Notes: generated by a model from the sequence alone, not told the origin. Numbered from the stretch's first letter, positions 40,470-52,290 are shown. The stretch: 64,000 nucleotides of DNA from Antedon bifida (GCA_963402885.1 OY727094.1:6388501-6452500); one strand, 5' to 3'. Made by a program: numbers and translations.

Positions 40470-41010
40470 ATTCTATGCACACTTAAATCTAGTGTGTGCG
40501 AACACAACTTTTCTGTATGATTGCTATTCTTACAAAACTTAATTATTTGTGTGTATTAGTGTGTATGAACACAGCTTTAACTCTATGCAACTTTAACTCT
40601 AGTGTGTGCGAACACAACTTTTCTGTATTTATTTATATTTGTGCATATCAGTGTGTTTGAACACAGCTTTAACTCTATGCAACCTTAACTCTAGTGTGTG
40701 TGAACACAACTTTTCTGTATTTATTTATATTTGTGTGTATTAGTGTGTTTGAACACAGCTTTAACTCTATGCAACCTTAACTCTAGTGTGTGTGAACACA
40801 ACTTTTCTGTATTTATTTATATTTGTGTGTATTAGTGTGTTTGAACACAGCTTTAACTCTATGCAACCTTAACTCTAGTGTGTGTGAACACAACTTTTCT
40901 GTATTTATTTATATTTGTGTGTATTAGTGTGTTTGAACACAGCTTTAACTCTACGCAACCTTAACTCTAGTGTGTGTGAACAAAACTTTTCTGTATAATT
41001 GCTAATCTTA
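40470..41010. repeat. 92-bp minisatellite, about six copies
   Basis: The motif AGTGTGTG recurs at 40491, 40601, 40693, 40785, 40877 and 40969, giving 110 then four times 92 bp. Each unit carries two GTGTG-N-GAACACA motifs and a TTTCTGTATTTATTTATATT stretch. Confidence 0.9.
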
Positions 41011-41334
41011 CAAAACTTAATTATACAGTTCAAAGAACTGTGTTGCATCTTTTTCACCCTGACTTGTTTTGCTATACTGAACAATTTCCCGTTTCTTATA
41101 GTGGCTATTTTGTGTAACTATTTGATGAGATATATAGTAAAGTGTAATTAAAACTGTTAGTGTTGGCCAATAGGAAAAGGAGGCTGATCATTTATCTGTA
41201 ATTGGATATAAATGAAGTTGTAATGCTACACATCGCTACGCAATAAACATTATTCTAAGACTCAAGACAGAAAATATGTATGGGGTGCTATTGGGGTAAA
41301 AAAACATCAAAGCTAAATCAAGCTTAATCAATCA

Positions 41335-41520
41335 ATCAATCCTGTGGTCATCCATTGTTGGGTGAAGCCCTCCTCCAACAATTTCCATTTTTTCTGCTTT
41401 CCTTTCCTCTGTCATTCTCATCCAGACTGCTGTGTTACTATTAGTATATTTGGTGATATCATAAATAATGTAATCATAGAAAAAAAAAATTCAATTCAAA
41501 ATTACATTTTAGTGAAAAAA
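41335..41520. repeat. Dispersed repeat, copy 1
   Basis: TCATCCATTGTTGGGTGAAG, CTCCTCCAACAATTTCCATT, TTTGGTGATATCATAAATAA and TAATGTAATCATAGAAAAA are shared with 45119-45280 in the same order. It is probably a fragment of a SINE or LINE. Confidence 0.6.
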
Positions 41521-42757
41521 GGTATTTATACCTCCATGATTCAAGCTAGTAATATCTACACCCATTTTTCGTTCACATTTAAACAATAGGCATAGAGAGT
41601 GCTATCCAATTTTTAAACAATATCAATATTTGATAATCAATATTTTAATAGGCTTTTTTACAAATTACAGGGACATGTGGAGTATCATTTAATATTTTAA
41701 AAAATTTTAGGAAGTGGGGAAACTATTGAACTCCATGTATACATGCAATGAATTGTATTTCTAAAAGTTGGTTGTATTTAGAAATGATAAACCTGGTTGG
41801 TCAATTAAATTTTAATTAGTTTTGCAGATGTTTTTGAACAAATATAATGTTTGCATATTACTTATTACATAGTGACCTAACATTACCTTTGTCATAGTTC
41901 CATCCAGAGTTCAAAAATGCCTTTGTGTCAACTAAAAACACTTAAATAAATATTTAATTGATAATAAGTATAGCACAGTTGATTATTGAATACGTCAACA
42001 ATCTAGATGTGGCACTACATTGCCACACATTACACAAAGGGAAACTGACATTAGCCTTTTCTATTTTTCACCTGATTCTCTGTACTGTATCTCCACATGT
42101 AGCATTATGTTTCCAGTATTAAGGCAAATACTGTAATACAGTATCACATATTTATCACATGTGGTTCTGTATTATGCTATGGCCTATGATACATGCATAA
42201 CATATGATATATATGTTCTCGCTTATATGATCAGCCACCTTTAAACTGTGCACTAGATTTTTTCTAGATATGGACTATTACTTGCATTTCCAGTAATAAT
42301 ATTCAAAATGATTTCTATTGCTTAGCAATCAGAAGACATATTTAAAATTCAAGCATGTTATTATATCATATCATATCATAGATATGGATTGGTAATGAAT
42401 TTGTCCTCAAGGAGTATGTCTGAAAACCATGTAAAGATGATATACTAATAAGTTATAAGGGCAATCAGAAATATGATTTTTTTTTTTTTGTAGATGTGTT
42501 ACTGACACAAATTATAGAATGATTGATTGTATTTATGCAATTATATTTTATTTGTATGACTATTTAATATAAAAGTTAGTTAAAATTAAAGTTTGGAAGA
42601 AAATTTTCAATTCAAAAAAATGGTGACCGTGACTTACCTTTTGATATGAACCCAACCCTTTGTCTATGTTTTTCTCTAAAGTAAGTTGAACTAGTTTTAT
42701 TCCATCGTACCATATCCCATCGCTATGTACCAAATTTTAACCATTCTATGACGGCCC

Positions 42758-42832
42758 CAGTGGTCAAATGGTAGGATATCACCATATCAAGCAGAAGGTT
42801 TTACACCACGTATTTAAATCTAAATCTTTTCA
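42758..42832 (+). repeat. tRNA-derived SINE remnant
   Basis: CAGTGGTCAAATGGTAGGAT then ATCAAGCAGAAGGTTTTACA, the same order as the copy at 58530. Confidence 0.45.
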
Positions 42833-43455
42833 GACCTTCCCTACTTTTTTTAGATTCTTTGGTGTTTTTTTAAATAGTAAAACAAAATGGGTTGGTTTAT
42901 AAAAATGATTAATAATAATCTTCTTTAGTATTTATCCTTATCATAGTAATTATATTTTATTAGAAGTAAACATCTATAAGTGTAACTAAGTACAGTATCT
43001 TAAAATAGATTTTCCGAGATCTTTTATCAACTCCACTTAACACTACAGACATAATTCTGTCCGGTATATTTCTGACTAATGTAAACAAAACATTTTAAAA
43101 TGTTTTATGCGTAGTTTGCTGATTAAATGATCTGCCATAAAAATGATTTTGACTAGAATACTTGCTTGTAAAATTGTGAAGGTGGTGCCAGCAACAGAGA
43201 TGGACCTTGACTTCATCTGCAACAGCCTGTAAACAGTCTAGATAACCTTTGACCTCTGTTTATTAGTTAGCATAGACAGACTACGAGAAGTCAGACCTAT
43301 TTAACACTGCCGTATGAACAAGAGTTTTTTTCCCTGCAAACTTCAATTTAGGTCTGCTTGTTATGTTAGAAAATTAATAGTTCGGATTTGTCGTTACGAG
43401 ACCTTTTGTAGGATTGGCTGACTTTGATTCAGCTGTTCTTTTGACGTGTTGCGTG

Positions 43456-43461
43456 CACGTG
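43456..43461. promoter_or_regulatory. CACGTG E-box upstream of the acidic first exon
   Basis: A palindromic CACGTG lies about 280 nt before the ATG at 43738, in a repeat-free and less AT-rich stretch (about 43320-43640) that is the natural place for this exon's promoter. Class known: bHLH factors bind CACGTG. Occupancy is unknown. Confidence 0.25.
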
Positions 43462-43642
43462 TCTTGTTTCTCATGAGTTATGTCTGATCAGTTATGGTTG
43501 GAAAGCAAGGCTAGAAAGATCACCCATCTTGCGACAAGTAATATCTCTATTTGTTATGACCGTCTTAAATGTCATTAATAGATTCTGGATTAAGACGCTC
43601 ATGATTATCACTTTTTGAGGCTGATGGGTAATTTATAATTAA

Positions 43643-43738
43643 ATGGTACGAGGCAAACAACATTGGATAGTTGAAGGTGACTGCTTTATTTGGATTCCGG
43701 TGGTATTGACAAGCAACGAAATGCAGGATTCGTGGTGA
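43643..43738 (+). CDS. Upstream ORF of 31 codons overlapping the 43738 start
   Basis: ATG at 43643 starts 31 codons ending in TGA at 43736-43738. The last base of the stop is the A of the main ATG (TGATG). If transcription begins upstream of 43643, ribosomes would meet this uORF first, and the overlapping stop/start could allow termination-reinitiation or repress the acidic isoform. A TATA-like TTTATAATTAAA lies at 43632-43643, so a start downstream of it could exclude the uORF ATG. Existence of the frame is seen. Translation is inference. Confidence 0.35.
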   Translation: MVRGKQHWIVEGDCFIWIPVVLTSNEMQDSW

Positions 43739-44252
43739 TGGATGTTACAAACCGAAAAGATACCAGTTTGGTTGAAAATGATCATGGTATTGGAATACTT
43801 AACAACCAGGAATTGAACATGGAACGCCCTGAAAAAGACTCTTATCGTAATGCAGCATTTTTGGAAGATGATGGTGAAAAAATAGAAGAGAAAGAAAATA
43901 GAATTATAACAGACCAAAAAAAAGAAGTTAACATAATTGATAAGGATGCTAACGAAAATCTTGCTAATGAAAATGTCGATGAAATCGCCAACGATGACGA
44001 TTTAGTTACGGATTCGATATCAATAACAATTAATTTTGACGATGATAAATGTAAAATACCTAATAATGAAACAAACACATTTCAAGAAGATGGTGCTATC
44101 TCCATGGCAACGACGACAGATGATAAACTGAATGCGATGGCTATTGCCTCGGGTTCGGAAAACACCTTCAAGCACGATATCGAGTGCACGGCTCACTTTC
44201 AGAGCGCACAATGTGAAATTATGATATCATCTGTAGATGAAGAAACCAAAGG
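43738..44252 (+). CDS. Alternative first exon, 171 residues, acidic disordered N-terminus
   Basis: The ATG at 43738 opens a 171-codon frame plus 2 nt, ending at AAAGG/GTAAGC (donor at 44253, phase 2). The same frame is closed by TGA at 43678. Between that stop and the ATG I found no AG acceptor in the phase needed to follow a phase-2 donor, so a first exon fits better than an internal one. The product is strongly acidic, rich in Asp, Glu, Asn and Lys, with no recognisable fold and few hydrophobic stretches. It is GC-richer than its flanks and lacks repeats. It has the same donor phase as the upstream LIM exons and so probably splices to a shared downstream exon, giving a LIM-less isoform. A uORF overlaps its start. 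Confidence 0.75.
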
Positions 44253-44822
44253 GTAAGCAACGCCATACTTCTTTGACACTGTTTTATATGCATCCTATCA
44301 ACATTAATTTTACATATTATTTTTAAATGCATAAGTTCAAATGTTGTAATAATTTTCCGACTACCTAATATAATATGACATTCAAATCCAAATGTATGAT
44401 ATGTTTTGATAACAAAAAAACTTTATTTTTTTAAATATGACTGAAGAAGGTGTGCTGTGATATTATGTGTGTAACACTAAATATATTTTCACATAAAATG
44501 TAATATGCATAAAAGGCAACATTGAAGGTTAGACGTGGCAATTTTATCATGATAGTTGAAATAAATAAATATATAATAAAATATACAGCATAATTTATTT
44601 TACATAAGAAGTGTTCAAGAGATTAAAACTATATCCGCAAGTGTGTCTACAGTTTTAGAATAAGAGTTTTCAATAGTGAAACAGATCGTCCACTAATATC
44701 TGTTACAGTCTTCAAATATCTTGTATTATGGAATTGTTATTCTGAAATAAAGTGATCAATCAATCAATATAAAAGGAGAGACAGTGATATGATGATACTA
44801 TTGTATATTTGTTTAACATATA

Positions 44823-45017
44823 TCATCATCATCACTATCATCATCATCTGTTATCATCATCATCTGTTATCATCATCATCTGTTATCATCACTATCATCC
44901 TCACTATCATCATCATCACTATCATCATCATCATCATCACTATCATCATCATCTGTTATCATCATCATCATCTGTTATCATCACTATCATCATCACTATC
45001 ATCATCATCACTATCAT
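44823..45017. repeat. CAT/ATC microsatellite
   Basis: Interrupted (TCATCA)n with CATCTGTTATCATCATCATC sub-repeats. Long Ile/His/Ser reading frames across it are artefacts. Confidence 0.9.
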
Positions 45018-45118
45018 TTTAAGAGCCTTGTCTGTGTACAAACTTCAAATTTTAAGTATTTTATTTTATTTAAATGCTGTACAAGCAGCGCATTCATTCA
45101 TCATCATCATTGATTTTG

Positions 45119-45280
45119 TGTTCATCCATTGTTGGGTGAAGTCCTCCTCCAACAATTTTCATTTTCTTCTGCTTTCCTCTGCCAATCTCATCCAGGCTGA
45201 TGTGTTAGTATATTTGGTGATTTCATAAATAATGTAATCATAGAAAAAAAACTTCAAAAATAAATTGTAGTGAAATTGCA
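45119..45280. repeat. Dispersed repeat, copy 2
   Basis: TTCATCCATTGTTGGGTGAA through TAATGTAATCATAGAAAAAA parallels the copy at 41335 with small indels. It follows a CAT microsatellite. Confidence 0.6.
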
Positions 45281-46649
45281 AGATTGTGCTTTACTGGTAA
45301 CCAGAGAAAAAATAATACATTCTAGAAGCTATGCTTGTGAAAATATAATACCCCATTATACTGTATAGTAATATGATAATATATTGCAATATTCGTTCAA
45401 AAATAAAAAGAGTAAAATATTATTCGCATTTAGATGTTTAGAACAATATATAAAAACAATGCTACAGTATTTAGTTTGCAAGACTATTTGTGTTTCCTAT
45501 CATTTTATTTTGTCAAATTTATGGCAAAATTAAATTTTCTACATTGTGGCATAGTGTTCTTGTTTTTTAACAATTTACTTTACCAATGTTGCTCACCAAC
45601 TACTAAATACAGACTAGATAAAAACATTTAAATAAAATGATAAATCATAAAATGTGGATCATTATAATTCATATTTTACCTATTTTTTACTTTTATTCAA
45701 TAATGTTCTTTATAGCGCTTATTGCACAATGCTTCTAAGCGCTTCACGTTATTACCCAGGTCATGTTTTGGATTAAACACGTATGAAAACATACTCCCAT
45801 TAAATGCAGCTAAGTAAAACAGAATCATATCAAAATTTAATGTTCAAAAAACAACAAATTAAGATCATTAATTAACCAAAATCTCATAAACTAATTAGTA
45901 TTTATATCAAAAGTAATCATATCATCATGTTTTAATAAAAATATTGAAGTACTTTATAAATTAAATTTGTAAATGAAACGTAAAAAGTCTTAATAGTGTT
46001 GTTATTAAGCTACATTATGTACCATCATGAGTGGAGTATGTTTCATAATTGAAGTTGACTAATGAATCTTTTAGTTTATTGTTTACATCCTCCACTAGTA
46101 TAATAAATATTTTATCGATAGATAAGCACTTAATTATTTTATTTACAAGGAAATGTTCTAGTACAAACATTTATATTTAGACATATTATTAAGAATTATT
46201 ATTTTTATTCTATTTTTATAACATACACTACTGTATGTGGAAATCTTCAAAGACATTTTTGCTTCGTGATTTTTAATCCTCAATCTACGTCATTCTCTTA
46301 AGGCCGCAAGTTGAGGCCGTAACCCATGTCGTTTTCTCGTGGATAATGATGTTAAACAATACCAAACGCAAATACTTAATGGACTAATGCATTATGGGCA
46401 GTGTTTTACTTTTGTCATTTTAGCTTTCAATTTATTCTGTCCAGCAGACTAAATAATGATAAATTATTCAATACATATAAGTTCTTCAATCCAAATGTAA
46501 GTTTAGCGGATTGACATTTGAAAATGTTGTTTTTTTTAGCATGTATCGGTCAATGTATGGTAATGAATTGGAAAATCTTACAAATAAAATAAATTGGTAG
46601 ATTTTACTAACTTCTTGAAATGAAATGAAATAAAAAAAAACTATAAGTC

Positions 46650-47400
46650 TGCATGATACAGCACTAAAGAATATGTTACAGTAAGAAATCAAGTTGTGAT
46701 AGCTTTAGAGTTGAATCCAAATGATTAAGTGTTACTTCCTACATTCATTCCATACATAGTCTATAGTAGTAGTCTGAGTTTGTATGATACAGCACTATAT
46801 AGTATATGAATCAAAAAGTATTAAAGAAATTATGTTGTGATAGCTTCGGTAGTAAAGCCAAATGGTTAAATCAGGTGATATTAATTGGTACTTCTTTCAT
46901 TGTACAGAATGCAATACAAGTCTATAGAAAACATGTGAGTTCGCATGATACAGCATATTAATCAAAAAGTATTATGTTGTGATAGCTTCAGTATTAAAGC
47001 CAAATGGTTAGAGTTGATTATTTGGTAAGATTTTACTAACTTTTTTCAATGTACCAATTGCAATAAATATTTGACAGAAAAATGTGAGGTTGCTTTAATG
47101 ATCACTGAGGAATAGGAATATGGATCAATACCTACATTAACAAATCAAGTTGTGATAACTATTGTGATGAAGCCATATTTGGGCACATCTTACCCTTTTT
47201 TGTCAAACTAGTTTAATAGTGTAAAGAAGATTTTACAGACTTCGTTCAATATACAGAAATTGCAATAAATATTCTATCATCAACAATCATTATTTGTGCA
47301 TGATACAGTACTAAATGATGAAAATCAAGATGTGATAGCTTCGGTACTGATGCTAAATTGTTAGATAAATTCAATACGCAATATATTTATTATTTTATTT
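46650..47400. repeat. Diverged tandem repeat, about five copies of 140-180 bp
   Basis: GCATGATACAGCA, GTTGTGATAGCTTC and AAGCCAAATGGTTA recur. The GTTGTGATA motif lies near 46693, 46832, 46975, 47149 and 47329. A MITE half-copy lies in the fourth interval. Confidence 0.7.
47171..47234. mobile_element. MITE family A, half copy
   Basis: Only the right half remains: ATATTTGGGCACATC, a T run, then TCAAACTAGTTTAATAGTG. It lies inside a diverged tandem array. Confidence 0.5.
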
Positions 47401-49227
47401 AAAAATTTCTCTGTGAAAGATTTCCAACCAGATGGGGGTTATACCCAAGAAAGATGTTTGACCATTATAAAATGTTCTGCGTAGTCAGTGGTCAATCATA
47501 AAGGACTTTTCCAGATGGTCATGTTGATAATGTTTTTCCAGATGCCACATCAAAATGTGAACAAAGCATTAATTAAGTCTATTAGACTTTAAGCGTGGGT
47601 TCACACTGCAACATACCACACACATGTCTATATCATATAATGTACAAATCCAGTGATTAGCCATTATCGTCCTAATTTTTTAAGATCTATTTCCGTTTGA
47701 CATTTGCTAACTGTCTTTAATGGACCTCCTTATTGCAAGTCTACAAATTATTAATGTGTCAATCCTATTAATTCTTGAATAATACTTTTACTGTTTTGCC
47801 TTGTCGCATGTCCGTGCATAAACTTGGCGTCGTAATACTCAAACTGGACTGCAAGATCAACCCGTGATAAGATACAAACAAAAACAACTGTTCCATTACA
47901 CAAAACATGAATAAACTTCAATAGAGATAAGATTGTTTTCGTTCAGTTAGTGGGTGCCAGCGATTTTAACTATTTATGTAGTGTAGAAAAATATTATGAG
48001 ATATTTGTTATATAATGTCTAATAATGGCCTTCGCACTTAAAGTGTTGATAAAGTCACTAATTATAGATGGTGATAAGTAAGTACTTGCTTAAGACTATA
48101 AACCATGTTTTTTGTTATCCATGTTTATGCGTTAATGGAGACGTGTTGATCTGCAGGCATTTGCTAAACCAGAGGCTTCAACAGCGAGTTTCTAGTATCT
48201 AGGGTAGTTAAATCCATTGAGGCTATTCTAAGCTATGTGAAGACATTACATCAATCCAGGGTAAGATTTTTAAATTTTAGTAGAAGTCATTGTGGTTTTG
48301 TGTATACCGCCCTCAACTTTTGCTTATCATTAAAGGGATCCATTGAGCAATACAGCCTTTTTAATGATATTTCTATAATATTTTCTATTACTAACAAAAG
48401 CAATTGAATTCTTTCTGGTTGTTTTACTTTTTGGTTTTTTGCTTATTTTATTTGTATCTCAATTAAGAGACCCACAGAATTGTAATTTTTTCTTTTTTTT
48501 TTTTTTATTAACAAATACAAATATAATATAACTCACAGCATATCGAATTTAGATTTTGTCACTATTTAGAACCGTCTTATTTTGGGAAGCATTAAAAATA
48601 AACATTACTTGAATAATCATACTATACTTTATATGCTTGTTTATACATTATTTCACTGTATATATATAATGACAGTACATTATTCTTGTTAAGTTTGCAT
48701 ACCAAAAACTTCTCCAGCTAGTGTACAGTTTAGCATTTTTGTTTACAGACACAAGAATTAATGAACGCTTTTATGCAACTATGTCAAAACAAAGCTGTTT
48801 ACTGGAGTAATTCAAGCTCTTGGTTTTTTGTATATATTATGACAAACCAACGTTGTCCTAGATTTAAACTTTCACAGTAAAGCCACTTGACATTTTGTGG
48901 TATTTTCAAGTCATATATCTATAATTAAACATATTGGATATATTGTATACATAATTACAAAACGGCTTCAAATAAATCCCTTTTAACGTTAAATAATCCA
49001 GTAATCCGAGTATAATTATTTCAGATACTTTGTCATTTAGTGAAAATCTTGTGAAGTAAATACTGCGCCGTTCCTTATTTAACAAGTAGAAATGTTTTTG
49101 TATAATGTGAGAGGTGTGGCCTGTTGAGTTTTTGTTTCTATCTAGTACCGTAGTCTTTGTTGATTTGTTTCGAACTTGCGGTTCCTTTCTTTCTTGGAGT
49201 ACTTTTAGAATTTAGAATTTCTTTAGG

Positions 49228-49348
49228 GAACATATCAAAACTATTTTACTGCAGTAACTACCTTTTTATTGCAGTAATGTTTGACTTTAATCTGTTTTAA
49301 TGTACGAGTTTTTTAGTCAGTCACTGTAATAAAAATTATATGATTACA
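49228..49348. mobile_element. Family C element, left half
   Basis: AACTATTTTACTGCAGTAAC, ATTGCAGTAATGTTTGA and ATATGATTAC occur in the family order. Confidence 0.5.
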
Positions 49349-49399
49349 CAAAAAAGTTGCATACTTATATAACTTGTTTCTTAAAAAAACAAAACATTT

Positions 49400-49985
49400 T
49401 TGTATTGGGTAATTTTAAAAATAGAATTTTAAGAATAATTATATAACAAATGATTATTAAATAAATATTCATTTCATTATTTATTTGGTCTATTTCAGTA
49501 TATATAAACAAAATAAAATTGAAATTGGGGAGACCAAGGTCAACCTAAGTGAACTTAATCAATGTAGCTAAGCCGGTTGACCCAACCCCAAAGTCAGTTT
49601 ACACATAAAAGACACAAAATACAGTTAAAGCGAAATAAATATTATTTATTATTAATTATTTCAAAGAAAAGGTTTAATATATCCTTGTATCTATGTTGTC
49701 CTTAGGTAATTTAAACACAGAATTTTAAGAATAATTATAATAGGAGCAAATGGTTATTACATAATAATATTTAATATTTAATAACAATTATTTCAAAGAA
49801 AAGGTTTAATATATCCTTGTATCTATGATGTCCTTATCTGTATTGGGTAATTTAAAAATAGAAACTAAATATATATATAAATAATTATAAATAAGAGCAA
49901 ATGATTATTAAATCAATAATATTTAATACTAATATTTCAAAGAAAATATTTAATATATCCTTGTATGTTGTCCTTGTCACAGAAT
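49400..49985. repeat. Diverged tandem repeat of about 135 bp, three to four copies
   Basis: ATTTCAAAGAAAAGGTTTAA, TATCCTTGTATCTATG(T/A)TGTCC and AATAATTATAA..GAGCAAATG repeat in the same order. The first copy is separated by unrelated sequence. Confidence 0.7.
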
Positions 49986-50584
49986 AATTAAAAGTTATTA
50001 ACACAAATTTGTCCTTATAGTATTAATATTACTGTCGATAAGGATATTAATTTTTTTTATATTTGTCCAAGAACAAGGTTACTCTCCAACAGAAACAGCA
50101 CTAAAGCCCATACTAAGTGTCAATATATATGGGATATATTGTGATAAAGCATTTGGCAAGAAGTCAATTTTTAAGTAATCATTTTTTTTTCTGACACAGG
50201 AATGTTTTTTTTATTTATAATTATTCCTTATTTTTGTACAACCACAACCCATAGTGACATGATACTATTGCACTGTTTCCAAGAAAACTGTGCTCTAAAG
50301 GCGTGTTGGATCCAATGTAGGAGGGGATCTAGCATTGTTCAATGGGCTAACGCTAACATATAATAATATACTGTCAAAAATGGATATCAAAATAGAAGAA
50401 GTGTCACTCTATAATACTTAAGCCTTTAAATCCGCTAAGTCTAACTACTTATTATACTTCTTTATATTGAAAAAAACCACCTCATACAATAAGTTCCTGT
50501 AATAATATTAACCAATAGGAATCACCAATCCGGTACTGGTATCTTAATATTCCGGGAATAGTTTTATGAGGAACTTAAAACTCA

Positions 50585-50590
50585 TATATA
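50585..50590 (+). promoter_or_regulatory. TATA-like box before the 50679 first exon
   Basis: TATATA sits about 94 nt before the ATG at 50679. A start about 30 nt downstream would give a leader of roughly 65 nt. The region is AT-rich, so the match alone is weak. Confidence 0.25.
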
Positions 50591-50678
50591 CAGTATGAGT
50601 GGGCCAAATTTGTATTAGTTATAGTATTTACTACATCGGATAATATTGTGCTGTATAGCTTTTTAGTTATTAGTCAAA

Positions 50679-50734
50679 ATGGAACTAATTAGTGTAAAAG
50701 AGAAGAGGGAACTATTTAGTATGTCGGCAGATAT
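50679..50734 (+). CDS. Short alternative first exon, 18 residues
   Basis: ATG in CAAAATGG (purine at -3, G at +4) is followed by 18 codons, MELISVKEKRELFSMSAD, plus 2 nt, then a perfect GTAAGT donor at 50735 in phase 2. An in-frame TAG lies five codons before the ATG. A TATATA at 50585-50590 would place a transcription start roughly 65 nt before the ATG. An AG after a pyrimidine run (CTTTTTAG) also precedes the ATG, but it would give phase-0 entry, which does not match the phase-2 donors upstream. The exon is short, so chance cannot be excluded. The phase agreement with four other exons is the main support. Confidence 0.55.
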
Positions 50735-51030
50735 GTAAGTAAATATATATAGTCTCAAAAAGTGTTACAATATAATCGTATATCATTACTCTAAATAACC
50801 AATGTATATATTTTGTAATTAATATTTTTTTGTAAAAATCTCTGCACTACACGTTATTATGGTATTATTATGAATTCACGATAAGATTGATTGAATAAAG
50901 TTCTAAAGAAACAAATACTGGAAATGAATTAATTATAAACAGCATAAGGAAACTAAGGCTAACGAAACAAATTAGGCAAATGAGTTAGGAATTTTTAATT
51001 TTTTGGAAACAATGTTTTAGTGAAGCAAAC

Positions 51031-51140
51031 TATGTAACAAAAAAATGAGATGTACCATGGACATGATGATGTCATATCACTACCATATTTGGGTAAATTA
51101 CTTTTTTTGATTACTAGTTTGATAGTGTATACAGAACTTA
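51031..51140. mobile_element. MITE family A, diverged copy
   Basis: Contains the ATGATGTCATATCACTACC core and a decayed right end, GTTTGATAGTGTATACAGA. Confidence 0.6.
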
Positions 51141-51206
51141 ATCTTTTTGTTTTGTGTAAGAAATTCTTTTTATCAAACCAATGGTAGCAGTTTTTGTTTC
51201 TTATAT

Positions 51207-51340
51207 GCGACTTCGATAACTCCAGAGGCGCCCTATTTACAAGGTCAATTGGGACAAAAATTTACATCATCGCGCCTATGGAACTTTTTTGTCCCGATTT
51301 ACCTTTTAAATATGGCGCCCTCTGGAGTTATCGAAGTCGC
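51207..51340. mobile_element. Foldback element with nested inverted arms
   Basis: The outer arms GCGACTTCGATAACTCCAGA... and ...TCTGGAGTTATCGAAGTCGC are identical over 21 bases and continue into GGCGCC after a one-base difference. Inside, GGGACAAAAA faces TTTTTGTCCC, and GTAAAT-like sequence continues the pairing. The whole 134 bp can fold into one long hairpin. Sequence on both sides contains TTAT, a possible but unproven target duplication. It is far more GC-rich than its flanks, suggesting a recent insertion. Confidence 0.75.
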
Positions 51341-51469
51341 TTATTGTTGTACAGGGAAGATGTTGGCTGCTTTCCCTTACAATATCCAACATATGTTCCT
51401 ACAATAACACATGTAGGATTGTGGGAATGATTTTTTAATTGGGAGATCAAAGTAATAATTCAGTAAAAA

Positions 51470-51650
51470 CCCTCCTTTGGAACAACCTTGTAGAGGACAC
51501 CCTATTGAGGGGTCACTTTCCTCCGAAAAACAAATGAGGAGAAATATAATTTTCACTACAGTCAACCCCTATTCAGAGGACACCCCTATTAAAAGGACAA
51601 TTTTTTGGGTTTAGAAGGTGTCTCCTTAATAAAGGGGTCTGCTGTATTAT
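51470..51650. mobile_element. Family B element, long copy
   Basis: Contains AACCCCTATTCAGAGGACAC and CCTATTAAAAGGACA in the middle and ends in AAAGGGGTCTGCTGTA. It has no coding capacity. Confidence 0.6.
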
Positions 51651-52179
51651 GAATGTGTTAGGGGTTACATGTTAAACGTTCATAATTTATTTTGAGGGGT
51701 CAATTGACCTCCCTGACCCTTTACTTCCTGTTATTATGTAGACATAGAACACAACAATCATAATATTGTAAATTATGAAATTAGACAAATTATCAAATCC
51801 AATTAAAACATTATCTAAAGAAAGAAATAATATAAAATTATCAGTGCAAACACATTACTACCATCTGTTGAAAACCTAAAAGAAACCTGTTGCCAAGTAA
51901 CAGGTGTTATGTCGTCTGCTAACTATGCGTGCATCGTCCGCAATCAATTTCCCAAATATTCATCACGCTGTGAATTGTGTAAGGTTGCAGAATATTAACA
52001 CCAGAGTTGGAGAATATCATTGTTATCTGAAAATATCTCATGATCTAAATCAATAATATTGATTATGATAGCCCATATTTTACGCTTTAAGATACATGAT
52101 TGATTGATACTATTCTGTTGAAATGGAGCATGTTAATGGGGTGATGTGTGATTTTATATTTTTAACTAAACAAACATTT

Positions 52180-52290
52180 AGAGACATTGTCCCCTAAAAA
52201 CATGAAAAATGAAGATTATTAAAATCAAACTTTGAAATAGATCATTTTGTAGTTTTAATCAAGTTATTCACTTACATGAAATTTCTCTTT
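52180..52290. mobile_element. MITE family D fragment
   Basis: ATTGTCCCCTAAAAACATGA and AAATGAAG, then ACTTTGA, CATTTTGTAGTTTTAATCAA and a TTATTCACTT match the element at 23829 in order. Confidence 0.5.

Larger units (their letters stand above)
33221..43642. other. Intron, minisatellites and AT-rich DNA
   Basis: No supported exon. It holds the 25-bp array at 34892-35322, the diverged repeats at 37500-38030, the 92-bp array near 40470-41010 and one copy of a dispersed repeat at 41335-41520. The ORFs on the - strand near 35.6, 36.7 and 39.5 kb lack splice sites or protein-like composition. Confidence 0.55.
44253..50678. other. Intron between alternative first exons, repeats only
   Basis: It contains a CAT microsatellite, a dispersed repeat, a diverged tandem array at 46650-47400 and AT-rich repeats at 49380-49985. 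A donor-like CCAGG/GTAAGA near 48280 is not preceded by an open ATG frame. No coding sequence was seen. Confidence 0.5.

Noticed and set aside
43690-43737. Extension of the acidic exon upstream of its ATG
   Set aside because: The frame is open back to 43681 but has no ATG and no acceptor in the required phase; the ATG at 43738 is the better start.
44789-45228. Long Ile/His/Ser-rich frames
   Set aside because: They are translations of the CAT microsatellite and have no splice or start evidence.
48120-48285. Possible exon ending CCAGG/GTAAGA
   Set aside because: All ATG frames before the donor stop after a few codons and no acceptor with a useful frame was seen.
51147-51430. Two overlapping ORFs of about 80 codons
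   Set aside because: They run through the foldback element, whose inverted arms explain the open frames.
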